From Microthrixaceae bacterium (lineage in GTDB: Bacteria; Actinomycetota; Acidimicrobiia; Acidimicrobiales; Microtrichaceae), in contig JAMLGK010000016.1 in the NCBI GenBank assembly GCA_023957995.1, positions 19,161-83,160 of the forward strand: a stretch of DNA of 64,000 nt. Direction: 5' to 3'. Within the stretch, counting starts at the first letter, position 1. Each line of letters starts with the position of its first letter. Both the position numbers and the translations under genes were made by a program. Under the pieces are notes generated by a model that searched no databases, was not told the origin of the DNA, and saw nothing but the letters and a program-made list of their open reading frames with translations. Of the stretch, positions 32,545 to 41,045 are shown one piece after another.

Positions 32545-34743
32545 ATGACCCTGAACCCGACCAGAACCGATGACGTCTCGCAGGTCCCCGACCGCCGGTC
32601 CGCCGAGCCCGGCACCGGCGGCACGGGCCACGAACCCTGGTTTGCCAGGCTCGCTCGGTTCTCGGCAACGCACCGCCGTGCGGTGATCGTCGTCTGGTTG
32701 ATCGCAACCATCGCCGCAGCTCCACTGGCGGTCACGCTGACCGGTGCGCTCTCCGGCGCCGGTTGGGAGGCGCAGGGTTCGGTGTCGGCAGAGGTTCGGG
32801 ACGAGATCCGGGAGGACTTCCCCGAGCTCGGCGCCGAGGCCGCCATCGTGGTCGTCGACCAGGACGCACCTTTCTCCTCGGATCCGACCGCACTGGCGTC
32901 GGTGGTGCGGGACCTCGATGGCGCGCCCGGTGCTGCTTCGGTGCTCGATCCGTTGAGCCAGGCCCCGGAAGCCGGCCTGATCTCACCTGATGGAACCACC
33001 GCGATGATCCCGGTGACCCTCGATGCGGCCGAGGATGCCGATCTCCCCGAGTCGGCCGGTGAGCTCATCGACCACGTCGATGGTCTGACGGTGCCCGAGG
33101 GCGTGACCGTCGAGGTGACCGGCGAATGGCCTGTGTGGAGCGATTTCAATGCCACCAACGAGGAGGCACTCCACAAGGCGGAGCTGCTCTCAGCGATCCC
33201 CACCATCCTGCTGTTGCTCGTCGCCTTCGGTTCTGCGATCGCCGCCGGGTTGCCGCTGATGCTCGCCCTCGCAGGCATCGCGGTGGGCTTCGCGTCACTA
33301 CACCTGCTCGGCACCGAGATGCCGCTGTCTGTCTGGTCGATGAACTTCTCGATGATGATCGGACTGGCCGTGGGCATCGACTACAGCCTGTTCATCGTCT
33401 CGCGCTACCGCGAGGAACGCGAGGACGGACACGACGCGGTCGACGCCATCGCCAACACCCTGACCACAGCCGGCAAAGCCGTGTTTCTCTCTGCGATGGC
33501 AGTCGTTCTCTCGCTCGCCGCGGTGTTCGTGGTGCCGGTCATGGTGTTCCGATCGATGGCGCTCGGCATGATCCTCTCGGTCACCGCGGTCGCTGTCGCT
33601 GCGCTGACCCTGCTTCCGGCGGTGTTGGTGTCGCTGGGTGACCGGGTCCTGGTCGCCGGGGCCGACGACGACCCCGACCGCCGCGCCGAGGGCCGCTGGG
33701 CACGCTGGACCGGACTCGCGCTGTCCCATCCCGGACGCACCCTGGCTGCAGGCGCCGCGCTGCTCCTGCTGGTGGCCGCGCCGGCCCTCGGGATGAGACT
33801 CGGAATGCCGGGCGCCACGGTGGTCGACGAGGGTCGCTCCAGCCGCGACGGATACGAACTGTTGTCCGAGGCGTTCGGCCCCGGAGCCGTCGGGCCGCTG
33901 TTCGTGACCGTGCCCGTTGCGCAGGCGCCGGAGGTCATCGACATCGCCTCGGGGGACCCGAACGTCCTGGACGCCAGGGCGGTGGCAGAGCCAGCCGCCT
34001 CGGGCCGCACCGTCGTGCGGGTCACTCCGGCGACGGCCGTGGACGACGGCGAGACCTCCGAGATGGTCGCCCGGCTCCGCAGCGAAGTGGGTGAGGCAGT
34101 TCCCGATGCCTCGGTCGGAGGTCCCGCAGCCCAGAACTACGACCTGACCGAGGTCCTCACCGGTCGAGCACCGCTGGCCATCGGCATGATCATGGTCGTG
34201 GCGTTCATGATGTTGCTCATCGTGTTCCGGAGCATCACGATCGCGATCTCATCCATTCTGATGAACCTGCTCAGTGTGGGCGCCGCGTTCGGATTCGCCA
34301 CCGTCGTGTTCCAGTACGGAATCGGCGCCGGGCTCATAGGCATCGAGCACCAGGGCTTCGTGGATGCATGGGCGCCGCTGTTCTTCTTCGCTCTGCTGTT
34401 CGGACTGTCGATGGACTACCAGCTGTTCCTGCTCGCCGCGATCCGCGAGCGCTACGAGGCGACCGGAGACACCCAGCAGGCAATCCGCGAGGGGATCGCC
34501 CGCACAGGGCGCCCGATCACGAATGCCGCGCTGATCATGATCGTCGTGTTCGTCGCCTTCGGGGTGACCGGGCCCATTCCCCCCACCGAACTCGGCCTGA
34601 CCCTCGCACTGGCGGTTCTGCTCGACGCCACCGTCGTGCGAATGATGCTCGTGCCCTCGCTGATGGGCATCCTCGGGGAATCCAACTGGTGGCTACCCGA
34701 GTGGCTGGAGCGGATCCTGCCCAAGGTCCAGTTCTCGCACTGA
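32545..34743 (+). CDS. MmpL-type RND-superfamily exporter
   Basis: A 732-residue inner-membrane transporter with the MMPL duplicated layout. TM1 is near residue 50, followed by an extracytoplasmic domain, five TM helices with the proton-relay text GLAVGIDYSLFIVSRYREE, a second extracytoplasmic loop, and a second bundle with FGLSMDYQLFLLAAIRERY. MmpL proteins move lipids, siderophores or toxic compounds. The tandem CsoR-type operators upstream indicate induction by a metal, sulfur or electrophile stress. Confidence 0.92.
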   Translation: MTLNPTRTDDVSQVPDRRSAEPGTGGTGHEPWFARLARFSATHRRAVIVVWLIATIAAAPLAVTLTGALSGAGWEAQGSVSAEVRDEIREDFPELGAEAAIVVVDQDAPFSSDPTALASVVRDLDGAPGAASVLDPLSQAPEAGLISPDGTTAMIPVTLDAAEDADLPESAGELIDHVDGLTVPEGVTVEVTGEWPVWSDFNATNEEALHKAELLSAIPTILLLLVAFGSAIAAGLPLMLALAGIAVGFASLHLLGTEMPLSVWSMNFSMMIGLAVGIDYSLFIVSRYREEREDGHDAVDAIANTLTTAGKAVFLSAMAVVLSLAAVFVVPVMVFRSMALGMILSVTAVAVAALTLLPAVLVSLGDRVLVAGADDDPDRRAEGRWARWTGLALSHPGRTLAAGAALLLLVAAPALGMRLGMPGATVVDEGRSSRDGYELLSEAFGPGAVGPLFVTVPVAQAPEVIDIASGDPNVLDARAVAEPAASGRTVVRVTPATAVDDGETSEMVARLRSEVGEAVPDASVGGPAAQNYDLTEVLTGRAPLAIGMIMVVAFMMLLIVFRSITIAISSILMNLLSVGAAFGFATVVFQYGIGAGLIGIEHQGFVDAWAPLFFFALLFGLSMDYQLFLLAAIRERYEATGDTQQAIREGIARTGRPITNAALIMIVVFVAFGVTGPIPPTELGLTLALAVLLDATVVRMMLVPSLMGILGESNWWLPEWLERILPKVQFSH

Positions 34744-34760
34744 GCTTCTCGCGACGGGCC

Positions 34761-37385
34761 TCACCAACCTGCCAGAACAGCCTGAGCGGCCGCGAGTCGT
34801 GCCACCGGCACCCGGAACGGTGAGCACGACACGTAGCCGACTCCCACCGACGCGAAGAAGGCCACCGACTCCGGATCGCCTCCGTGCTCGCCGCACACAC
34901 CGACCGAGAGGTCCGGCTTGACCGAGCGTCCCCGCTCCGTGGCGATCTTCACGAGTTCGCCGACCCCCCGGTGGTCGATGGTCTCGAACGGGTTGCGGGG
35001 CAACAGACCCTCGTCGAGGTAGCGGGGCATCAAGCGCCCCTCGACGTCGTCGCGGCTGAACCCGAAGGTCATCTGCGTGAGGTCGTTGGTGCCGAAGGAG
35101 AAGAAGTCGGCCACCGCTGCGATGTCGTCCGCCCGAAGGGCGGCTCGCGGCGTCTCGATCATGGAGCCGACCGGAATGTCCAGACCTGCCCGATCCGCTC
35201 CGAGTACCGCGTCGAGTTCCTCGTCGATCCAGCCGCGCACCAGTGCCAGTTCCGCCGCGGTGACCACGAGCGGCACCATGATCCGCGCCATCGGATTCCC
35301 GCCGGCCTCCTTGCGTGCCAGAGCGGCTTCGGCCACGGCCCGGGCCTGCATCTTGTAGAGACCGCCCTTGAGGATCCCGAGGCGCACACCGCGTGTTCCC
35401 AGCATCGGGTTCTCCTCGCGCCAGTCACGCGCAGCCCGGAAGAGGGCCTTTGCCTCCTCGTCGAGGTCGACCTCGGTCTCACCTTCGATCACCTCGTCGA
35501 GCGTGGGCAGGAACTCGTGCAGCGGCGGGTCGAGCAGTCGGATCGTCACCGGTAGTCCGTCCATGGCTGCGAGCAGTTCCTCGAAGTCGCCGCGTTGCTG
35601 TTCGAGCAGCTCCTCGAGCGCCAGACTCTCCTGCTGGTCATCGGAGGCAAGGATCATCCGTCGCACGATCGGCAGGCGGTCCCCGAGGAACATGTGCTCC
35701 GTGCGGGCCAGGCCGATACCTTCGGCTCCGTAGGATCGTGCGCGCTCCGCGTCCGGGCCCGTGTCCGCGTTGGCCTGCACCCCGAAGGCGTCGCCCCGCA
35801 CCTCGTCGGCCCAACCCAGTATCAGGTCGAACTCATCCGGTACGTCGCCCTCGGTCATGTCGAGGGCCCCGAGAACCACGTTGCCCGTGGTCCCGTCGAT
35901 CGAGATCACCTCTCCTTCCCTGACCGTCGTACCGCCGACGGTGAACGACGAAGGCCCTATGTCGAGGGCGTCCGCACCGACGACCGCCGGCTTGCCCCAA
36001 CCGCGCGCCACGACCGCTGCATGGCTGACCAGACCCCCGCGCGAGGTGAGTACCCCTTCGGCCACCTCGAGGCCGTGCACGTCCTCGGGTGATGTCTCCT
36101 CGCGCACGAGGATCACCGCCACTCCCCGCGCAGCCATCTCGACGGCCCGGTCGGCCTGGAAACAGACGGTCCCCACCGCAGCGCCCGGCGATGCCGCGAG
36201 CCCCGTGGTGATGACCGGAAGGTCGGTCTCGGAGAACCTGGGATGGAGCACCTGGTCGAGGTGTTGGGGAGCGACCCTCTGGACCGCTTCACGCTGGGTG
36301 AGCGCGATCTTCGGGTCCTTGGTCATAGCCACCGCGATGCGCAACGCGGCCGCACCGGTGCGCTTGCCCACCCGCACCTGCAGCATCCAGAGCTTGCCCC
36401 GCTCCACGGTGAACTCCGTGTCGAGCATGTCCCGGTAGTGCAGTTCGAGCCGATCGAAGATGTCGATCAGCTCGGCATAGGGCCCGGGAAACACGTCCTC
36501 CATCTCGTGCAGCGGTTGCGTCCGGCGAATGCCGGCGACCACGTCCTCACCCTGGGCATTGACGAGGAAGTCCCCGTAGGAACCCGGCTCACCCGTGGCC
36601 GGGTTGCGTGTGAATCCGACACCGGTGCAGGAACTCTCGTCACTGTTCCCGAAGACCATCGCCTGGACGTTGACCGCCGTGCCCATGTCGTCGGGGATGT
36701 GTTCCCGGCGACGGTAGGCCCGGGCCCGCGGGGAGTTCCATGACCTGAACACCGCCTCCACCGCGGCCCGCAACTGCTGTTGGGGAGACTGCGGGAACTC
36801 GTCCCCGGTCACCTCGGCCACCAAGGCCTTGTAGCGTTCGATCACGGTGTCGAGCGATTCGATCGACAGATCGGCATCCGCTGCTACACCAGTGGAGACC
36901 TTGACCTCGTCGAAGAGCGAATCGAAGCGGTCGCCGTCGACCCCCAGAACGATCTCGCCGTACATCTGCAGGAAGCGCCTGTAGCTGTCCAGGGCGAAAC
37001 GCCGGTTGCCCGACTGTTGCGCGAGTCCCTCCACGGACTCGTCGTTGAGGCCGAGATCGAGGACCGTGTCCATCATTCCGGGCATGGAGAACTTCGCACC
37101 GGAACGCACGCTCACCAACAACGGTGCCCCCGGATCACCGAGACCCCTACCCGCCACCGACTCCAGGTTCGAGAGGTGCGCGGCCAACTCCTCATCGAGT
37201 CCGTCGGGCCAGCCCGAGTCCATGTAGGCCCGACAGGCCTCGGTGGAGATCGTGAACCCGGGGGGCACCGGTAGTCCGAGAACCGAACTCATCTCGGCCA
37301 GGTTGGCTCCCTTGCCGCCGAGGAGTTCCTTCAACTCCATCGGTGGGCGTGGGTGGTTGTGGTCGAACGCGAATATGAAACTCAC
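34761..37385 (-). CDS. ppdK: Pyruvate, phosphate dikinase
   Basis: An 874-residue enzyme interconverting pyruvate + ATP + phosphate and phosphoenolpyruvate + AMP + pyrophosphate. The N-terminus is the ATP-grasp domain (ELLGGKGANLAEMSSVLGLPVPPGFTIS). The central swivel domain has the phospho-His in GGLVSHAAVVARGWGKPAVVG, and the PEP/pyruvate barrel ends in VCGEHGGDPESV with the catalytic Cys. The GTG at 37385 gives the normal length and start (VSFIFAFDH). PPDK is frequent in actinobacteria feeding gluconeogenesis during growth on acids. Confidence 0.96.
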   Translation of the reverse strand: MSFIFAFDHNHPRPPMELKELLGGKGANLAEMSSVLGLPVPPGFTISTEACRAYMDSGWPDGLDEELAAHLSNLESVAGRGLGDPGAPLLVSVRSGAKFSMPGMMDTVLDLGLNDESVEGLAQQSGNRRFALDSYRRFLQMYGEIVLGVDGDRFDSLFDEVKVSTGVAADADLSIESLDTVIERYKALVAEVTGDEFPQSPQQQLRAAVEAVFRSWNSPRARAYRRREHIPDDMGTAVNVQAMVFGNSDESSCTGVGFTRNPATGEPGSYGDFLVNAQGEDVVAGIRRTQPLHEMEDVFPGPYAELIDIFDRLELHYRDMLDTEFTVERGKLWMLQVRVGKRTGAAALRIAVAMTKDPKIALTQREAVQRVAPQHLDQVLHPRFSETDLPVITTGLAASPGAAVGTVCFQADRAVEMAARGVAVILVREETSPEDVHGLEVAEGVLTSRGGLVSHAAVVARGWGKPAVVGADALDIGPSSFTVGGTTVREGEVISIDGTTGNVVLGALDMTEGDVPDEFDLILGWADEVRGDAFGVQANADTGPDAERARSYGAEGIGLARTEHMFLGDRLPIVRRMILASDDQQESLALEELLEQQRGDFEELLAAMDGLPVTIRLLDPPLHEFLPTLDEVIEGETEVDLDEEAKALFRAARDWREENPMLGTRGVRLGILKGGLYKMQARAVAEAALARKEAGGNPMARIMVPLVVTAAELALVRGWIDEELDAVLGADRAGLDIPVGSMIETPRAALRADDIAAVADFFSFGTNDLTQMTFGFSRDDVEGRLMPRYLDEGLLPRNPFETIDHRGVGELVKIATERGRSVKPDLSVGVCGEHGGDPESVAFFASVGVGYVSCSPFRVPVARLAAAQAVLAGW

Positions 37386-37612
37386 TTCGGCCCGCTCCGG
37401 TCTGTGTTCAGCATCTGTGCCCCTTTCGGGTCCGGCACGAGCCGGCTCCATCGGCCTCAGACTGCCACGCCCCGGCCCCGTCGGCCATCGATCCGGACAC
37501 TCTGACCGACGGCGCCGACCCGACCGGTCGCTGTTCCCGAAGAACCCCTGTTCGGATGGCGCCCCACGTGGTTGTCTGGAGTCAGATCGAACCCGACCCG
37601 AGGGAGCCAGCC

Positions 37613-38653
37613 ATGGATGCAGTTCAGCTCACCCAGTGGAAGCACGATCCGGAAGTCCGTGATGTGCCCCAACCAGATCCGGGCCCCGGCGAGGTCCTGC
37701 TGAAGGTGGGTGGCGCCGGGATGTGCCATTCCGACCTCCACCTGATCCACGACTTCGAAGCAGGAATGGTTCCCTTCGAACCGCCGTTCACGCTGGGCCA
37801 CGAGAACGCCGGCTGGGTCGAAGCACTCGGAGCAGGGGTCTCCGGGCTCGAGGTCGGGCAGCCGGTCGCCCTCTACGGACCCACCGGCTGCGGCCGTTGC
37901 CACCGTTGTGTACAGGGGATGCAGAACTACTGCGAGCGTCAGGCCGAACTCACCTCCATGGCGGCGGGCCTGGGAGAGGACGGTGGGATGGCGCCCTACA
38001 TGCTGGTTCGCGACTCCCATCGGCTGCTGGCGCTCGGAGATCTGGACCCCGTGCAAGCCGCACCGCTGACCGATGCAGGCCTGACCCCGTACCACGCGAT
38101 CAAGCGCTCCCTCGGCCTGCTGGTGCCTGGCTCCACCGCGGTCGTCATCGGAGTGGGAGGACTGGGCTACATGGGTGTGCAGATTCTCGATGCCCTCACC
38201 CCCGCAACCGTGATCGCCGTCGACACACGACGCTCTGCCCTCGACATGGCCGCTTCGAGCGGCGCCCTCCACACGCTCGTGCCCGGTGAGTCGACCGCGG
38301 CAGAGATCACCGAGCTGACCAGGGGAAAGGGAGCCGACGTGGTGCTCGACTTCGTGGGCAACGAGACCACCATGCAGCTGGCGGTCGCCAGCGGGCGCCC
38401 GCTCGGACACATCACGATCGTCGGCATCGGCGGCGGTACCTACCCGTTCGGTTTCTTCAGCGCCCCCTACGAGGCATCGCTGGCCACCACCTACTGGGGC
38501 AGCATCTCGGAACTGATGGAGGTGCTGGAGATGGCCGAGCGGGGACTCATCCGTGCCGAGGTCGAGCGGGTCTCCCTCGCTGACGCGCCGGAGACCTACC
38601 GGCGACTGGCCCGCGGCGAGGTGAACGGCCGCGCCGTGGTCGTCCCGGCCTGA
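37613..38653 (+). CDS. Zinc-dependent alcohol dehydrogenase (MDR superfamily)
   Basis: A 346-residue NAD-type dehydrogenase. The catalytic zinc ligands are in CHSDLH and GHENAGWVE, and the structural zinc loop is GCGRCHRCVQGMQNYC. The Rossmann fold is VVIGVGGLGYMGVQIL. The ATG at 37613 has GAGGGAG about 10 bp upstream. It is divergent from ppdK across about 230 bp. It probably oxidises a primary alcohol; specificity unknown. Confidence 0.93.
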   Translation: MDAVQLTQWKHDPEVRDVPQPDPGPGEVLLKVGGAGMCHSDLHLIHDFEAGMVPFEPPFTLGHENAGWVEALGAGVSGLEVGQPVALYGPTGCGRCHRCVQGMQNYCERQAELTSMAAGLGEDGGMAPYMLVRDSHRLLALGDLDPVQAAPLTDAGLTPYHAIKRSLGLLVPGSTAVVIGVGGLGYMGVQILDALTPATVIAVDTRRSALDMAASSGALHTLVPGESTAAEITELTRGKGADVVLDFVGNETTMQLAVASGRPLGHITIVGIGGGTYPFGFFSAPYEASLATTYWGSISELMEVLEMAERGLIRAEVERVSLADAPETYRRLARGEVNGRAVVVPA

Positions 38654-38724
38654 GCCGCCCTGGAGGTCTGGATCCCCCGCTGCGACCTCACCGCGGGATG
38701 GCCGAACTCACTGTGCGGGGGCCA

Positions 38725-39036
38725 CTAGAAACCCACGGCGGCCAGTGCCCACGCCACGGGAAGTCCGACTGCCATCGCTGCCATGACGTTCTGGGTTCGC
38801 CGCACCACGATGAACGCGGCCACGACGGCGACCGCGTCGGCCAGCGGCGCTCCGGAGACCGCTCCGTCATGTGTGAACAACATCGAGCCCAGCAGAGCGG
38901 CAATCGCTGCAGGGCCGACGAGCGCCAGGGGTCCTTCGAGCCACTCAGGGACGGACCGGGAGCCGAGTGCCACGAACATGGAGGCCCGCAACCCGTAGGT
39001 GCAGGCGCCGATCACAACCAGAACGGCCCAGGTCAC
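38725..39036 (-). CDS. azlD: AzlD-family branched-chain amino acid export subunit
   Basis: A 103-residue hydrophobic protein with about four TM helices. VVIGACTYGLRASMF at the start and GPLALVGPAAIAALL in the middle are AzlD-family text. The GTG at 39036 overlaps the azlC stop (GTGA). It pairs with AzlC to export branched-chain amino acids or analogues. Confidence 0.88.
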   Translation of the reverse strand: MTWAVLVVIGACTYGLRASMFVALGSRSVPEWLEGPLALVGPAAIAALLGSMLFTHDGAVSGAPLADAVAVVAAFIVVRRTQNVMAAMAVGLPVAWALAAVGF

Positions 39037-39776
39037 GACGACACCTCCACCGCTCGAGGCGTGACGCGGGCACTCGCCTGGCCCGCCAGCATCCCTGCCA
39101 GAGTGGCCACCAGGACCGAACCGTGCAGGGGCAGGCCGACGCCCACCGTTGCGACCAGCCCTGCTGTGACCGCCGCGACCACAGGTGTACGTCCGGTGGC
39201 GGACTTCGCGAGCAGTCCGACCATCGCGAGGGGCGCCGCCAGGTCCAGCCGCAGGGCCTGTGGTGCACCGGCCCCGACCAGCAGAGCCGCGATCTGCGAA
39301 GCGACCCATGCGAGGACCAGCCAGGCGGCGGCCCCCACGTAGTAGGCGGCCCGCCCCGAACGGTCGAGGTCACCGCGCTCGAAGCGCGGAGCACAGGTGA
39401 AGTGCATCTGATCGATCACCGGCAGCGCCAGGAGCAGACGCTGCCACAGCGGCCGGTCCGCGAACCATCGGGCGAGAGATGCGCTGTAGAGCAGGATCCG
39501 AGCATTGATGCTGACCGCCGAGAGGATGACCACGACGGGGGTGGTGCCTCCATCGAGCATCTGGATGGTCGCCAGCTGCGCAGCACCGGCGAGGATCACC
39601 GGACCGCTGAACAAGCCCTCGGCAGAGGTGAGGCTGGAGGCCCCGATCGCAGCCCCGATCGCCAGACCGAACGGCACGATTCCCATCACCATGGGCGTGA
39701 TGTCCCTGACGCCCTCGAACGCAGCGCCACCGAACCCGTGGGCGACGCTCCGGGGCTGGAGGTGGACGGTTCTCAT
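39033..39776 (-). CDS. azlC: AzlC-family branched-chain amino acid permease
   Basis: A 247-residue membrane protein. FEGVRDITPMVMGIVPFGLAIGA and GPVILAGAAQLATIQML are the AzlC signature regions, followed by ARILLYSASLARWF. The ATG at 39776 overlaps the PIG-L stop; upstream frame text is not protein-like. Together with AzlD it forms the two-component exporter. Confidence 0.9.
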   Translation of the reverse strand: MRTVHLQPRSVAHGFGGAAFEGVRDITPMVMGIVPFGLAIGAAIGASSLTSAEGLFSGPVILAGAAQLATIQMLDGGTTPVVVILSAVSINARILLYSASLARWFADRPLWQRLLLALPVIDQMHFTCAPRFERGDLDRSGRAAYYVGAAAWLVLAWVASQIAALLVGAGAPQALRLDLAAPLAMVGLLAKSATGRTPVVAAVTAGLVATVGVGLPLHGSVLVATLAGMLAGQASARVTPRAVEVSS

Positions 39777-40690
39777 GAGTCGTCCCGCTGATCGGGGCCG
39801 GTATCGGCCCGGGGGGCCATCTGACCCGCCAGCTCCGAGGCGGTCGGGGTTCGGAAGGTCTCCCGCCGCCACCAGCTGAAGTAGGTCTGCTCACCGACCG
39901 CCTGCGCGAGCCCGTCGGTCTGGCTTCCGTGGCGTGCGAGGGCCGCGCGCTTCCTCACGAGCTCGGTCCGGTTGAGTGAACACTCCAGCGCCACCCCGGC
40001 TTGGGGCACCGTCGCGGGTCGACCGTGGCGATGCTCGGCGAAAAGGCCGAGCTCGTCGTGCATGGCGCCGTACTCCCTCGCGAAATCGCTGGTCATCGTT
40101 GCGTAGAGGAGCTCGGTTCCGGTGCGGCGGGCCCACCAGGCCGAGGTGGTCCATGCCGACACCTGGGCGTGGTCGGGATGACCTGTGATCCCGTCAGGTC
40201 CGAACGTCACGATCGCGTCGGGCCGCAACTCGTCGATGCAGCCGATCAACGCCGCGACAGCCATCTCGGATTCGGTCGCGACACAGCCACCGTCGGGGAG
40301 ACCGAGCACCCGCACGTCGGTCACGCCCAGCTCACCGAGGCTCGAGCGCAGCTCGGCCTCCCGGTACGCAGCGAACGCCTCGGACCCGGCCAGCTCAGGA
40401 TCCTCCGAGCCGAGCTCACCGCGGGTGGCGGTCACCACCTTGACCTGCCCCCCGGAGTCGATCACCCGACCCATCAACCCGGCCGACAGGTACGCCTCGT
40501 CATCGGGGTGTGCCCAGACCCCCAGAAGACGCCTCGGAAGTGCTCTGCTGAGTGGGATCGCAACGTTGCCCACCAGTTCCCGGCGGCCGGCCGTGCCGGG
40601 CACCGACGGAGGCACCATCAGATCTGTTGTGGAGGGAACCACTGCAGATCTGTGGACCTCGTTGATCGTGTCGCTCTCGGTGATGGTCAT
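39773..40690 (-). CDS. PIG-L/LmbE family N-acetylglucosaminyl-type deacetylase
   Basis: A 305-residue zinc hydrolase. The metal site is in GVWAHPDDEAYLSAGLM (A-H-P-D-D-E, about residues 60-66) and TGHPDHAQVSAW. MshB and Mca are relatives in mycothiol metabolism, but the rest of this sequence is not a clear match to either, so I give no symbol. It heads the operon with azlC and azlD and is divergent from the flavin monooxygenase. Confidence 0.88.
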   Translation of the reverse strand: MTITESDTINEVHRSAVVPSTTDLMVPPSVPGTAGRRELVGNVAIPLSRALPRRLLGVWAHPDDEAYLSAGLMGRVIDSGGQVKVVTATRGELGSEDPELAGSEAFAAYREAELRSSLGELGVTDVRVLGLPDGGCVATESEMAVAALIGCIDELRPDAIVTFGPDGITGHPDHAQVSAWTTSAWWARRTGTELLYATMTSDFAREYGAMHDELGLFAEHRHGRPATVPQAGVALECSLNRTELVRKRAALARHGSQTDGLAQAVGEQTYFSWWRRETFRTPTASELAGQMAPRADTGPDQRDDS

Positions 40691-40748
40691 GCTGCTTGCT
40701 CCTGGTCGATCGGTGATGGATCGAACGTACGGAGATCCGGCCCCGGTT

Positions 40749-40840
40749 CCTTGGAGGTGATCTGGAGAGTTCTTGAAGTTCTCTCCAGCAGATCTCCAGT
40801 GCCGCTACAGGACCTGTGGGCACGGCGGCCTCAAGGTGGG
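40749..40840 (+). promoter_or_regulatory. Shared promoter module A: CCTTGGAGG, phased TCTCCAG repeats, TCAAGGTGGG
   Basis: In order: CCTTGGAGG (40749) with CTGGA 4 bp on, TCTCCAG at 40782 and again at 40793 (exactly 11 bp apart), and TCAAGGTGGG at 40831. The last repeat lies 90 bp from the ATG at 40883. The same blocks in the same order precede osmC (46525-46608). Direct repeats in one helical turn are the usual sites of OmpR-type winged-helix regulators such as SARPs. Confidence 0.55.
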
Positions 40841-40908
40841 TTGTACAACGCCCGTGACGGGCCAGACCCACGGAGACACACCATGAGAAACACCGGATCC
40901 CAGCAGTT

Positions 40909-41018
40909 CAGCAACACCGCGCCGTTCAGCAACACCGCGCCGTCCAGCAACACCGCGCCGTCCAGCAACACCGCGCCGTCCAGCAACACAGAGCCGATCC
41001 AGCAACACAGAGCCGATC
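40909..41018 (+). repeat. 18/19-bp tandem repeat that shifts the monooxygenase reading frame
   Basis: Four 18-bp units CAGCAACACCGCGCCGTC (first one ending TT) run from 40909 to 40980. Two 19-bp units CAGCAACACAGAGCCGATC follow at 40981-40999 and 41000-41018. The ATG at 40883, with GGAG about 8 bp upstream, opens a frame through the repeats (Ser-Asn-Thr-Ala-Pro units). The second 19-bp unit puts it out of frame with the flavoprotein. With only one 19-bp unit the frame would run straight on into HYDVIIVG. Confidence 0.85.
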
Positions 41019-41045
41019 CAGCATCCCGAGCACGACCACTACGAC

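Noticed and set aside
32367..33377. 336-residue Ser/Thr/Pro-rich minus-strand frame over csoR operators and MmpL
   Set aside because: It is antisense to the MmpL signature motifs and crosses the operator region.
39773..40690. Assignment of the PIG-L gene as mshB
   Set aside because: Only the zinc motifs are shared; the rest does not support a specific mycothiol role.
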